DNA of 64,000 bases from Qipengyuania atrilutea (GTDB lineage: Bacteria; Pseudomonadota; Alphaproteobacteria; Sphingomonadales; Sphingomonadaceae). This document shows, one piece after another, positions 44,831 to 53,758 of this stretch. The notes under the pieces are model-generated. The model did not search any database and had not been told where the DNA came from. It saw nothing but the letters and a program-made list of their open reading frames with translations. Numbering within the stretch: the stretch's first letter is position 1; each line of letters opens with the position of its first letter. The stretch spans positions 558,001-622,000 of the forward strand of contig NZ_JABWGV010000002.1 of NCBI RefSeq assembly GCF_013370205.1, written 5' to 3'. Both the position numbers and the translations under genes were made by a program.

Positions 44831-45598
44831 ATGATGGCGACGCAGCTTCAATCGAAGCCCGAATGCAGCGAAGAGGAATGGCAAGCCCGGCTCGACCTTG
44901 CGGCCTGCTACCGGATATTCCATCACCTCGGCTGGTCGGAATCGATCTACAATCACATTTCGGTGAAGGTACCGGGGGAGGACGATACCTTCCTCATCAA
45001 TCCCTTCGGTCTGCTCTACGACGAAGTGACCGCCTCCAACCTTGTGAAGATCGACGTCGAGGGTAACAATGTCGGCGGCTCGCCCTACATGGTGAACAAG
45101 GCGGGCTTCACGCAGCACGCTTATTTCCACAAGACGCTGGGCGAGCGGGCGAATGCGATCTGCCATGTCCATACGACCGCGACGATGGCTGTTTGCAGCC
45201 ACAAGGACGGGCTGCTGCCAATCAACTTCTACGCCTGCAATTTCCAGAACCAGATCGGCTACCATGATTTCGAGGGCGTGACGGTCCGCGACGAAGAAGG
45301 CGAGCGGCTGGTCGAGAACCTCGGCAAGCACTCGATCCTGATGCTGCGCAACCACGGTCCGGTGGTGCTCGATAGGACCATTCCCGGCATGTTCGTGAAG
45401 ATGTGGGCGCTGCAGCGCGCGTGCGAGATTCAGGTCGCGACTCTCTCGCAAGGCAACGCCAACATCGTGCAGCAGGAGGTCGTCGACGTGCACCAGCGCG
45501 ATCTGTCGGTCATGCAGTCGCAGGGCGGGGCGGGCGTCTTCGATTTCGAGGCGTGGAAGCGGCGGGTCGACCGGATCGACGACAGCTGGCGCTCGTAA
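44831..45598 (+). CDS. Class II aldolase/adducin family protein
   Basis: The 255-residue product has the family fold: YRIFHHLGWSESIYNHISVKV, FLINPFGLLYDEVTASNLVKID, the zinc-binding pair in HVHTTATMAVCSH and LRNHGPVVL. Bacterial members are zinc aldolases such as fuculose-phosphate aldolase, but adducin-like ones without sugar specificity are common, and this one has no sugar kinase or isomerase nearby. AGGAG stands before two consecutive ATGs (44831 and 44834). A [2Fe-2S] protein gene follows after 33 bases. Confidence 0.87.
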   Translation: MMATQLQSKPECSEEEWQARLDLAACYRIFHHLGWSESIYNHISVKVPGEDDTFLINPFGLLYDEVTASNLVKIDVEGNNVGGSPYMVNKAGFTQHAYFHKTLGERANAICHVHTTATMAVCSHKDGLLPINFYACNFQNQIGYHDFEGVTVRDEEGERLVENLGKHSILMLRNHGPVVLDRTIPGMFVKMWALQRACEIQVATLSQGNANIVQQEVVDVHQRDLSVMQSQGGAGVFDFEAWKRRVDRIDDSWRS

Positions 45599-45631
45599 CG
45601 CCGCAGCATTGCCGAACAGGAAAACGCCGAA

Positions 45632-46195
45632 ATGGTAGCGATGACGGTGAACGGGCGGCCGCTTGATTTCGACATGGACCCGCGCACGCCCCTGGTCCAC
45701 GTGCTGCGCGATGCGGCCAATCTGACGGGCACGAAGTTCGGCTGCGGCGAGGGCGACTGCGGCGCGTGCATGATCCACGTCGACGGCGCGGCTCTGCGCT
45801 CGTGCCTCATCACGCTGGCCGAGGCGGAGGGGCGCGTCATCACCACCATAGAGGGGCTGTCCGCCGACCGCTCGCACCCGGTGCAGCAGGCGCTCGTCGC
45901 CGAGCAAACGATCCAGTGCGGCTTCTGCACGCCGGGCATCGCAATGGCCGCCGCCGCATTGCTGCGCCGGTCAACCTCGCCGAGCGAGGACGACATCAAG
46001 GCCGCCGTGCCCAACCTCTGCCGCTGCGGCGTCTATCCGCGGCTCGTCGAGGCGATCCAGCGTGCCGGACGGGTGGCGACGCGGCAGGAGACGATTAGCG
46101 CCGCGCCCGCACCCGGCATCAGCGCCCGCGATGCGGCGCGTAGCGTGCCCGCCTTAAGCGACACAGCTCCGCCGCAGATGGACGAAGCCGAGTAG
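45632..46195 (+). CDS. Orphan [2Fe-2S] subunit of a molybdenum hydroxylase
   Basis: The 187-residue product has an N-terminal plant-ferredoxin-like [2Fe-2S] domain with GCGEGDCGACMIHVDG and a distal LRSC, then a helical [2Fe-2S] domain with CGFCTPGIAMAAAA and NLCRCGVYPRLVEAI. This is the small subunit of xanthine-dehydrogenase-type enzymes (IorA/CoxS style). A 35-residue Ala/Pro-rich tail follows. No molybdopterin large subunit or FAD subunit is beside it, although these usually adjoin; the neighbours are a class II aldolase and a siderophore receptor. Confidence 0.88.
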   Translation: MVAMTVNGRPLDFDMDPRTPLVHVLRDAANLTGTKFGCGEGDCGACMIHVDGAALRSCLITLAEAEGRVITTIEGLSADRSHPVQQALVAEQTIQCGFCTPGIAMAAAALLRRSTSPSEDDIKAAVPNLCRCGVYPRLVEAIQRAGRVATRQETISAAPAPGISARDAARSVPALSDTAPPQMDEAE

Positions 46196-46208
46196 CCTTC
46201 ACCCGCGC

Positions 46209-48305
46209 TTACAGTTCGAAACGGATGCCAGCGCGAACCGAGAACGGTTTCGCCGGCTGGATGTTGTTGTCGCCGTGCGCGCTCGGAAAGTAGTCCTCGT
46301 CGAACAGGTTCTCGATATTGAGCTGCGCCTGCACGCCTTCCGTCACTTCGTAATAGGCGGCAAGATCGACGCGCCAGTAATCGGGCAGCACGACTTCGTT
46401 GCTGAAGCTGGAGAACTGCTCGTCCTGGTAGATCGCGCCGAGCCCGAAACCGAGTCGCTCCGTCACGTCGAAGTGGTTCCATGCGGCGAACTGGTTCTCG
46501 GGTAGCTGCTGCAAACGCGTTCCGGCGTCGGCGAACACGCTACTCGTGGTGATCTCGCCGTCGAGATAGGTGTAGGCGATATTGGCTTCCCAGTTCGGCA
46601 GAATCGCGCCGGTCAGGCTGAGTTCGAAGCCTTCGACCCGGCTTTCGCCAACGAGCACGGTCGTGCCGCTGTTGTCGGGATTGGCCGCTTGCGTATTCGT
46701 GCGGTCGAGGCGGAAGATCGCCGCGGTGAGGAACAGGTCCGGCTTCACCAGCCATTTCGCGCCGATCTCGTAATTGTCGAACTTTTCCGGCTCGAAGGCG
46801 GCATCTTCGGGCGACAGCAGGACGAACTGGTCGCCCGCCTGCGGAAGGAAGCTTTGCGAATAGCTGGCGTAGAGCGACAGGCCCCGCATGGGCTTCACGA
46901 CGATGCCGAAGCGCGGGCTGAACATCTCGTCGACACGCGCAGTTCTTATATCGTCCCTGACGTCAAGCGTTTCGAGGTCGAAGCGGTCCCAGCGCACGCC
47001 TGCAATCACGTCGATGGCGGAGCCGAGCGAGATTTGATCTTGCACGTATGCGGACAGGACGTTGAGGTCGCTGTCGCGCTGGCGCTGGATCGGCGTGAGC
47101 GATACGCTTGTAAAGTCGTACGGATCGTCCAAATCGACCGTGTTGTCGCCTAGCACGACACCGAACCGGCCGTTCTGCGTATCCTGCTGGCTCGCCTCGA
47201 TCCCGACGAGGACCTTGTGCGTCAGCGCGCCTGTCGCGAAATCGCCGATCAAATTGGCCTGTCCGATCAGGTTCTCGCGGTCGGTATAGTCCTGGTATCC
47301 GCCGAGCGTAACGGTCTCGCCGTCGGTTCCGGTCGGCAGGACGTTGGCGTAGACCTTGTCGTAATTGGCGTATTGGACGCTCGCATTGGCGCGGAGCGAG
47401 CCAGAGAACTGATGCTCGATGCGGGCGCGGGCGATGTGAACTTCGGAGCTTGCCTCGTTGAAGCCCGGAATGCCGAAGAAGGTGTCCTCGTAGCCGCGCA
47501 GCGGTCCGCCCTCGAACGATGGCACGCCGCGATCGGTCACGCGCTGGTCGTCGTCATAGGTGTAATGCGCCGTAACGCGTGTGTCGGGGCCGAGCTCAGC
47601 GGTAACAGTCGGCGTAATGCCGATGAAGCGGCCTTCGAAATAGTCGCGGTTGCTGTCGAACTCTTCGTAAGTGCCGGTCACGCGCACTGCGACGTTTTCG
47701 CCGGCGGGCATGTTCACGTCGCCGGTCAGCGCGAAGGCGCCGAAGCTGTCGACCTGCGCGAGGCCCGCGACTTCCTGCCCCCCAAGGCTTGCGGTCTTGC
47801 TGACGCGGTTGACCACGCCGCCGCCGCCGCCGCGTCCGAAGATAAGGGCATTGGCGCCCTTCAGCACTTCGATCCGCTCGACATTGTAGAGCGAGCGGTA
47901 ATACTGCGCGTCGTCGCGGAGTCCGTCGAGGTAGAAGTCGGCGGTCGTCTCCTGTCCGCGGATGAAAACCTCGTCGCGGTGACCTTCGCCGCTTTCGAGG
48001 CTGACGCCGGGGATGTAGCGGAGCGCCTCGCCGAGCTGCGTGATCGCCTGGTCGTTGAGCTGGTCCTCGGTGATGACGGCAACCGCCTGCGGTACGTCAA
48101 TCAGCGGGGTAGCGGTCTTTGTTGCGGTCGATCCGTCGGCGGTTCCGTATCGCTCGCGCTGACCGGTGACGAGAATGTCGGACGGCAAGTAATCGCGGTC
48201 CGGATCGACGTTCGTATCGGTGTGCGCTTCAGCGGCGGCGGGGCTGGCGAAAATGGCGAGGGGAAGGGTGCAAAGGGCGGCGGCTCGGATCGATGGAAAG
48301 CGCAT
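46209..48305 (-). CDS. TonB-dependent siderophore receptor
   Basis: The 698-residue product begins at ATG 48303-48305 with a signal peptide ending SPAAAEAH. The plug shows SDILVTGQRERYGTADGSTA, DVPQAVAVITEDQLNDQ, EALRYIPGVSLESGEG and FGRGGGGGVVNRVSKTA, the pattern of catecholate siderophore receptors such as Fiu. The barrel ends FSVRAGIRFEL. It imports ferric siderophores through the outer membrane with TonB energy. A Fur-like palindrome lies 43 bases before the start. No siderophore synthesis or reductase gene adjoins it. Confidence 0.92.
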   Translation of the reverse strand: MRFPSIRAAALCTLPLAIFASPAAAEAHTDTNVDPDRDYLPSDILVTGQRERYGTADGSTATKTATPLIDVPQAVAVITEDQLNDQAITQLGEALRYIPGVSLESGEGHRDEVFIRGQETTADFYLDGLRDDAQYYRSLYNVERIEVLKGANALIFGRGGGGGVVNRVSKTASLGGQEVAGLAQVDSFGAFALTGDVNMPAGENVAVRVTGTYEEFDSNRDYFEGRFIGITPTVTAELGPDTRVTAHYTYDDDQRVTDRGVPSFEGGPLRGYEDTFFGIPGFNEASSEVHIARARIEHQFSGSLRANASVQYANYDKVYANVLPTGTDGETVTLGGYQDYTDRENLIGQANLIGDFATGALTHKVLVGIEASQQDTQNGRFGVVLGDNTVDLDDPYDFTSVSLTPIQRQRDSDLNVLSAYVQDQISLGSAIDVIAGVRWDRFDLETLDVRDDIRTARVDEMFSPRFGIVVKPMRGLSLYASYSQSFLPQAGDQFVLLSPEDAAFEPEKFDNYEIGAKWLVKPDLFLTAAIFRLDRTNTQAANPDNSGTTVLVGESRVEGFELSLTGAILPNWEANIAYTYLDGEITTSSVFADAGTRLQQLPENQFAAWNHFDVTERLGFGLGAIYQDEQFSSFSNEVVLPDYWRVDLAAYYEVTEGVQAQLNIENLFDEDYFPSAHGDNNIQPAKPFSVRAGIRFEL

Positions 48306-48347
48306 GGAAACCTTTTCTTGAGAATCGTTCGCAGTAGTGGCGAGCCT

Positions 48348-48372
48348 GCTATTGAGAGTAATTCTTAATTGC
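48348..48372. promoter_or_regulatory. Fur-like 10-5-10 imperfect palindrome upstream of the siderophore receptor
   Basis: Read on the plus strand, GCTATTGAGA-GTAAT-TCTTAATTGC has arms that match in eight of ten positions. It is AT-rich in a GC-rich surrounding, holds two TGAGA/TCTTA-like halves as in iron-regulator boxes, and lies 43-67 bases upstream of the receptor start. Fur or another iron regulator is the natural reader; which one is inference. Confidence 0.55.
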
Positions 48373-48457
48373 AACCACCGTTTGCATTTACCTGTGATTT
48401 TAGCGCCGCTATGTGGCGGGGCGGCTCTGAACGGCAGAACTGAAGGGAAGAACCGGC

Positions 48458-48802
48458 ATGAAGGCGACCATCTGGCACAATCCGAAATGCGGCACGTCAC
48501 GGAACACGCTCGCGATCCTGGAGGAACGCGAAGGAGTGGATGTGACGGTCGTCGAATACCTCAAGCACCCGCCCTCGCGGGAGAAGCTTGCGCAGCTGTA
48601 CAATGATGCCGGGATCACCCCGGCTGCGGGACTACGGCTGCGCGGAACCGACGCGGAAGAGCGCGGGCTACCGTCCGCGGACGACGACACGGTGCTCGAT
48701 GCGATGGTCCAGGACCCGAACCTTATCGAACGGCCGCTGGTCGAAACGGGCAAGGGCGTGCGGCTGTGCCGGCCGAAGGAAGTGGTCGAGGAAATCCTCT
48801 AG
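48458..48802 (+). CDS. arsC: Arsenate reductase, ArsC/glutaredoxin-coupled type
   Basis: The 114-residue product is of the thioredoxin-fold ArsC/Spx family. WHNPKCGTSRNTLAIL carries the catalytic Cys11, and GLRLRGTD and LIERPLVETGKGVRLCRP carry the arginines that hold arsenate. It reduces arsenate to arsenite with glutathione and glutaredoxin. No arsR, arsB or acr3 is adjacent, so it works with distant genes or has another thiol substrate. Its last codon overlaps the convergent MFS gene by four bases. Confidence 0.88.
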   Translation: MKATIWHNPKCGTSRNTLAILEEREGVDVTVVEYLKHPPSREKLAQLYNDAGITPAAGLRLRGTDAEERGLPSADDDTVLDAMVQDPNLIERPLVETGKGVRLCRPKEVVEEIL

Positions 48803-50205
48803 GCCGGCCGCTCCTGCGTAGCGACTTCGTCCGGGGTTAGCGCGCCCCAGCCGAGCACAAACACCAGCGCACACAGTCCGGCCACCGCCGAAAAGGCGAA
48901 CCATTCGGATATCGAGTAAAGGAACACGCCGAGCGCCGGCGCGAAGACGAATGCCGCACCCGTGATCGACGCAACGATGCCAGAAGCCTCGCCCTGTTCC
49001 GCGCGCGTCACCGCCAGCGATGCGCCCGAATTATAGCCCGGACGGAACAGGCCGAACCCGAGCGAGGCAATCGCGTAGGCGAGCGCCAGTGCGTGCAGGT
49101 CGCCCGCCACGCCCAGCGCCAGCGTTCCGGCTCCGCCGATCGCCACGCCCCACAGCGTCGCGGCGCGCGGTCCCATATCGAGCCGCGGAATGACGCCCCA
49201 CTGCGCCAGCAGGGTCGCGATCGCGCCTGCCATCAGGACTAGCCCGACGGGTCCGGCCCCTGCCGTCGGGTCTCCGCGCAGATCCATCCGGTCGAGCACG
49301 AGAAAGCCAGTGAGGCCGAGCAGCATCGCCTGCGCGTGGCCGCCCAGTAGTCCGGCGATCACCCACGGCCTGATCCGCGGCTCCCACCAGCCGAGCCGCC
49401 CGCTGGTCGCCGGTTTGCGCGCGGCGTCGAGCGCGTCCTCCTCGGCGAAATCCCCTTCCTCGATCAGCGGATCGCGGTCGCGCATCTCCTCGCGCCGGTC
49501 GGAGGAGCTTTGCCCCCAGGGCGCGTCATAGGCATGACCGCGCGCGGCGAACTGCGGCTCGTCGTTGGGCAGGCGGAGCCTCAGCGCGAGCAGCGAGACG
49601 ATCCCGATAACAGCGAAAGCGGCGAAAGGTCCGACGAGGCCGAGGCCCGGAATCACCATCAGCGGGGCGAGGGCGGGGCCGATGACCGTGCCCAGACCGA
49701 AGCTCGACGCGATGAGCGACAGCGCCTGCGTGCGCTCGGCGCGCGGCGTGCGTGAGGCGACGTAAGCTTGCACAGCTGGCGGCGCGGCGGAGCCGAACCA
49801 GCCGTAAAGGCTCCGGAACAGCGCGAACAGCAGGAGCGTCCACAGCGCCGAGATCAGGCCCTTGAGACCGAACCACAAGACCAGCCCGCACAGCCCCATT
49901 GAAGTGATGAAGCCGACGAGGCCCAGCGCCATCATCGCCTTGCGCCCCCTGCGGTCCGACCGCCGCGCCCAGATCGGTGCGCAGATCACCCACAGAAGAG
50001 CCGACCAGCTATAAGCGAGGCTGATCCATACGTCGTTCACCTCCAGCGCCGTACCGATCGAGGGCATCACCGATTGCATCGCGGTATTGCCGGCCGCGGT
50101 GGTCAGCATGACGGCGAAGAGCAGCATCATCCGGCCGCGCGAAATAGGCCGCTTCTTCGGAACCGATTGCGCCTGCTGGGTATTTTCTGGAGGGGCGGTG
50201 TCCAT
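48799..50205 (-). CDS. MFS transporter (Tet-like, 12 TM)
   Basis: The 468-residue product has twelve predicted helices. The loop between helices 2 and 3 carries the MFS signature RRSDRRGRKAMM. An unusually long hydrophilic loop of about 55 residues between the two halves (EEGDFAEEDALDAARK and neighbours) and the motif FGSAAPPAVQAYVASRTPRAERTQ are typical of the TCR/Tet-like drug exporters of sphingomonads. The substrate is unknown. It converges on arsC and is divergent from the methyltransferase gene. Confidence 0.88.
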   Translation of the reverse strand: MDTAPPENTQQAQSVPKKRPISRGRMMLLFAVMLTTAAGNTAMQSVMPSIGTALEVNDVWISLAYSWSALLWVICAPIWARRSDRRGRKAMMALGLVGFITSMGLCGLVLWFGLKGLISALWTLLLFALFRSLYGWFGSAAPPAVQAYVASRTPRAERTQALSLIASSFGLGTVIGPALAPLMVIPGLGLVGPFAAFAVIGIVSLLALRLRLPNDEPQFAARGHAYDAPWGQSSSDRREEMRDRDPLIEEGDFAEEDALDAARKPATSGRLGWWEPRIRPWVIAGLLGGHAQAMLLGLTGFLVLDRMDLRGDPTAGAGPVGLVLMAGAIATLLAQWGVIPRLDMGPRAATLWGVAIGGAGTLALGVAGDLHALALAYAIASLGFGLFRPGYNSGASLAVTRAEQGEASGIVASITGAAFVFAPALGVFLYSISEWFAFSAVAGLCALVFVLGWGALTPDEVATQERPA

Positions 50206-50315
50206 GATCCGGTCCGCTACGCCTCGCTAACAGCGCTTGCAATGGCGGTGCTTATTTGCAAGGCCGTGCAGCGCGAATTCGCCGCGCTGGCACGGCGAAG
50301 AAGAAGGTCCCCCTC

Positions 50316-50951
50316 TTGAACGATTACAGCGACCGCCGGGCAGTGCATGCTGCCGACGAACGATCAGCAGCAAGCCGATTGCTTTCGCAGTGGCGCGTGT
50401 TCTTCCAGGGATTCGTGCAGCACCCGCGGATGGTCGGCTCGATCATTCCCTCCTCGCGCTTCACGGTCGAGAAGATGCTCGCTCCGGTGAAATGGGACGA
50501 GTGCCAGTTGTTCGTGGAATACGGCCCCGGCGTCGGCACCTTCTGCCAGCCGGTGCTCGACCGTCTGCCTGCCGACGGCAAGCTGGTGGTGATCGACACC
50601 AATCCGCTCTACGTGAACTACCTGCGCGAAGCGATCCGCGACCCGCGGTTTCACGCGGTTCTCGGTTCGGCCGAGCATGTTGAGGACATCGTCCGATCCC
50701 ACGGTTACGACCACGCGGACTATATTCTGTCAGGACTGCCGTTCTCGACCCTTCCGGAAGGCGTGGGGCCGAACATCGCGGCCGCGACGCACCGCATCCT
50801 GCGGCCCGGCGGCGCGTTCCTCGTCTACCAGTTCTCGGCCAAGGCACGCGATTTCATGGCGCGGCACTTCAGTCATATCGAGCAGGGTTTCGAGTGGCGC
50901 AACGTGCTGCCGTGCCAGTTGTTCTGGGGCTGGAAAAGCGACGCCTCCTGA
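50316..50951 (+). CDS. PmtA-like phospholipid N-methyltransferase
   Basis: TTG at 50316 is chosen because AAGAAGG precedes it at a good distance, giving 211 residues. The SAM site is VEYGPGVGTFCQPVLDRLP with VVIDTNPLYVNYL. Then SGLPFSTLP and HRILRPGGAFLVYQF follow, matching Rhodobacter-type phosphatidylethanolamine N-methyltransferases and related rRNA-methylase-like enzymes. It may make mono- or dimethyl-phosphatidylethanolamine or phosphatidylcholine. The sequence SQWRVFFQGFVQHPRMVGSI before the fold is likely the membrane-association part. Confidence 0.82.
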   Translation: MNDYSDRRAVHAADERSAASRLLSQWRVFFQGFVQHPRMVGSIIPSSRFTVEKMLAPVKWDECQLFVEYGPGVGTFCQPVLDRLPADGKLVVIDTNPLYVNYLREAIRDPRFHAVLGSAEHVEDIVRSHGYDHADYILSGLPFSTLPEGVGPNIAAATHRILRPGGAFLVYQFSAKARDFMARHFSHIEQGFEWRNVLPCQLFWGWKSDAS

Positions 50952-50978
50952 GCGCTTAAATTTAGCGTCTCGGTGCGC

Positions 50979-51788
50979 TCAGGCACCCGGTAAACGCGCC
51001 TCGGGGTCTTTTCTGGACCCGAACTGCCGGTAAAGCGCGACGATCACGACGGTAAAGATCGCCGAGCTTATCGCCGCGAACAGCGCGCTGAAGCCTGCCT
51101 GCACGAACAGCGCCGCCTGCTCGCTCGCAATCGCGCCGATCAGCGCGGCGATACCGCTCAGGACGGCGCTGATCACAATGGCCGCGATGATGAGCAGCGC
51201 GAAGAATGCCAAAAGCCGGAAACCCTGCCCCTTGGTCAGCCGCCATGCGTCGCCGATTGCCTTGAGCGGGTTGTAGATCTTCTCGAAGATGACGATGGGC
51301 AGAAGCGCGAACAGCCGCGCCGCGACGTAGATCGCGCCGCCGATGACGAACAGCGTCATCACGAACACGCCCGCGCTGCCAAGCGCCGATCCGAGCGCGA
51401 TCAGGAGCGATCCCGCGAGTCCGAACGCCAAACCCAGCAGGATTTGCGCTGCCAGCAGCGGCAGCAAAGCGATGAAGGCATTCTTGATCGCCTCGCCCAC
51501 GGTCGGCTTGCGCCTCGCGAACAGCGCCAGCATCGAGAGGATGCCGATATACTGCACGACCTGAAGCAGGATGACGTAGAGTGCGTTGCGCTGCATCCAC
51601 GCGTTCATCTCGGTCGAAGCGGTTTCCTGCGTCATGTTAGCCGGCATCGACATCGCTTCAGGAACGGCGAGATAGATCGCGAAAGTCGGCAGGAAAATGA
51701 ACAGGCCGGCGAGCAGCGCGAGCAGTTCGGGATTGGCGCGCATGATCCTGACGGCCTCGTCCCACGCGCGGTTCATGTTGAAATGCAT
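50979..51788 (-). CDS. Polytopic membrane protein of unknown function
   Basis: The 269-residue product starts at ATG 51786-51788 ([20 protein letters not shown]) and has about six hydrophobic segments. The motif [30 protein letters not shown], with a helix before and after, is typical of the membrane domain family related to glycerophosphodiester phosphodiesterase membrane domains and DUF975-like proteins, which have no assigned function. It is divergent from lipB. Confidence 0.75.
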   Translation of the reverse strand: MHFNMNRAWDEAVRIMRANPELLALLAGLFIFLPTFAIYLAVPEAMSMPANMTQETASTEMNAWMQRNALYVILLQVVQYIGILSMLALFARRKPTVGEAIKNAFIALLPLLAAQILLGLAFGLAGSLLIALGSALGSAGVFVMTLFVIGGAIYVAARLFALLPIVIFEKIYNPLKAIGDAWRLTKGQGFRLLAFFALLIIAAIVISAVLSGIAALIGAIASEQAALFVQAGFSALFAAISSAIFTVVIVALYRQFGSRKDPEARLPGA

Positions 51789-51878
51789 CGAAGTCCCTGT
51801 TTCTCGCATCGAGCGCCCTTGCCTTGTCTTCATCTCGCCACTTGCCAGCCGCGGCGTAGCGGGCCAAGCAAACCGGCG

Positions 51879-52550
51879 ATGTCCGCAACCACGAATACCG
51901 CCATCGAGTGGCGTCTGTCGCGCGAACGCATACCCTATCGCGCAGCCTTGGCCGCAATGGAAGAGCGCAATCGCCTGATCCACACGCGTGAAGCGGCGGA
52001 GCAGATCTGGCTGCTCGAACATCCGCCGGTCTACACCGCCGGGACGAGCGCGGCGGAGGCCGAATTGATCGATCCGCGCTTCGAGGTGGTCGAGGCGGGG
52101 CGGGGCGGGCGCTATACCTACCACGGGCCGGGGCAGCGCGTCGGCTATATCATGCTCGACCTGGCGCAGCGGGGGCGCGACGTGCGGCGCTTCGTCGCTT
52201 CGGTCGAGGGGTGGGTGATTGCCACGCTGGGCGATCTCGGCGTGGATAGCTGGCGCGCACCGGGGCGCATCGGCATCTGGACGCGCGGCCCCTTGGGCGG
52301 GGAAGCGAAGATCGGCGCGATCGGCGTGCGCGTACGCCGCTGGATCACGATGCACGGTTTTTCAGTCAATATCGCGCCCGACCTCTCGCATTTTTCCGGC
52401 ATCGTGCCGTGCGGCATCGACGAATTCGGGGTAACGAGCTTGGCCGATCTCGGTTTGGATATTGCGCCCGGTGCCTTCGATGCGGCATTGCAGGCGCGCG
52501 CCGAGGATTTTCTGGCGGCAGTTGGCGGCGAAGAGGACAGATTGCCATGA
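51879..52550 (+). CDS. lipB: Lipoyl(octanoyl) transferase
   Basis: LipB moves octanoyl groups from acyl carrier protein to lipoyl domains, the first step of lipoate synthesis. The 223-residue product has [51 protein letters not shown] (catalytic Lys), THGF-like MHGFSVNI and [15 protein letters not shown] (catalytic Cys). ATG at 51879 gives the normal N-terminus. Its stop overlaps a small lipoprotein gene by ATGA. Confidence 0.95.
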   Translation: MSATTNTAIEWRLSRERIPYRAALAAMEERNRLIHTREAAEQIWLLEHPPVYTAGTSAAEAELIDPRFEVVEAGRGGRYTYHGPGQRVGYIMLDLAQRGRDVRRFVASVEGWVIATLGDLGVDSWRAPGRIGIWTRGPLGGEAKIGAIGVRVRRWITMHGFSVNIAPDLSHFSGIVPCGIDEFGVTSLADLGLDIAPGAFDAALQARAEDFLAAVGGEEDRLP

Positions 52551-52816
52551 CGAGGATGCGGCAGACGATGATGCGAGCGGGCGTTCCGGCACTGTTATTG
52601 GCGCTGGCGGGATGCGGCGACGATGCCCCGCCCGCGCCGGAGGAAGGCGAAGCGGCGGCTCCGCGCGAGGTAGTGCCAGGAACGATCAACGACGATATGA
52701 TGCCGCTCGATACGCTCGGTGCGAACGACGCTCCGCCGGCATCTGAGGAATCACCGGAAGCGGAGGGCGCACCGGCTGCGACCGATGTAACACCTGCCGC
52801 AGAGCCGGAAGAATAA
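52547..52816 (+). CDS. Small acidic lipoprotein
   Basis: The 89-residue product has a lipoprotein signal with lipobox ALAGC (Cys23) and then about 65 residues almost only of Ala, Pro, Glu and Asp, ending PAAEPEE. It starts inside the lipB stop codon. The mature part is too simple to assign a function; such tails are common spacers or decoys in the envelope. It is real because of the coupling, the signal peptide and the clear stop. Confidence 0.7.
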   Translation: MTRMRQTMMRAGVPALLLALAGCGDDAPPAPEEGEAAAPREVVPGTINDDMMPLDTLGANDAPPASEESPEAEGAPAATDVTPAAEPEE

Positions 52817-52828
52817 ACGCGAGAGCGG

Positions 52829-53701
52829 TCAGCTCTGGCCAAGCATGTTTCTGGCCCGGGTGAGCTGCGACTGGCCCATGCGCCGCCCTTTATAGTTCTG
52901 CCATTCGAGGTTGGGATTGCTGGCGAACAGGGCGATGATCTCTTCTGCTTCGCGCAGTTCCTCCGCGGTGGGCGCGAAGGCCTGATTGATCGCTGAGACC
53001 TGCGCGCCCCTTAGCGCGACCATGCCGGTGAAGCCGTCAGCGCGCGCGGATGCGGCAGCGATCTGGCAGGCCTTTGCATCACGGAGGTCGCGGAAGGGCG
53101 TTTCGATGACATCGATGCCGCGGGCATGCGCTGCGAGGAGGACCTGGCTGCGCACCATGTTCATGACGCTGCTCCATCCGCCAGGTGCGCGTGTCCGCCG
53201 CGCTCCGATTGCGCGGGCAAGCGCGGCGGCATCCCATGAATAACCCGACACACGGGGATGCACCTCGTCCGCGAACTTCGCGAGTTCTAGGGCTGCCCGC
53301 GGACTCGTGCCGAGCTGCGGGACGATGCCTGTCTTGTTGTGACCGATCCCCATCCGCTGCTCGATCTCGTAGATTTCCGCTGCGAGCTGCTGGATATGAT
53401 CGGGCGAGGCGGCGTCGGACAGAACGATACCGTCTGCCTGACCGCTCATCGCGCTATGCAGATCCGCGCGCCACTGCTGGCTGTCGATGGGCGAAATGCG
53501 GACCCAGCGCCCGAACCGGCGCTGCGCCAGGACCTGCTTCTGATGCGAGGCGAGCCAGTTCTGCGCAATCTCTCTCGCCGTCTCCTGCCGCTTGGGCGAC
53601 AGCGCGCGGTTGAGATCGATGACCACTACGTCGGCGCCCGCATTGGCAGCGCCCTGCAGTTCCCCGTCGTTGTCGGTCGCTACCAGTAACCAGGATCGCA
53701 T
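52829..53701 (-). CDS. CitE-like HpcH/HpaI family lyase
   Basis: The 290-residue product shows the CitE-like TIM-barrel layout: SWLLVATDNDGELQGAANAGADVVVIDL, VRISPIDSQQWRADL, GIVLSDAASPDHIQQLAAEI, GIVPQLGTSPRAALEL and PFRDLRDAKACQIAAASARADGFTGM. Stand-alone members act on malyl- or citramalyl-CoA or other CoA esters, or have no known substrate. The usual acidic metal ligands are partly replaced (for example LSDA in place of the common LPK), so the activity is uncertain. It lies between a lipoprotein gene and an Old Yellow Enzyme gene. Confidence 0.75.
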   Translation of the reverse strand: MRSWLLVATDNDGELQGAANAGADVVVIDLNRALSPKRQETAREIAQNWLASHQKQVLAQRRFGRWVRISPIDSQQWRADLHSAMSGQADGIVLSDAASPDHIQQLAAEIYEIEQRMGIGHNKTGIVPQLGTSPRAALELAKFADEVHPRVSGYSWDAAALARAIGARRTRAPGGWSSVMNMVRSQVLLAAHARGIDVIETPFRDLRDAKACQIAAASARADGFTGMVALRGAQVSAINQAFAPTAEELREAEEIIALFASNPNLEWQNYKGRRMGQSQLTRARNMLGQS

Positions 53702-53758
53702 GTCCCGCGGCTCCTCATCCGCATCGTGAACCGAGCCGCGGGAAGATGCGCCTCGGCC

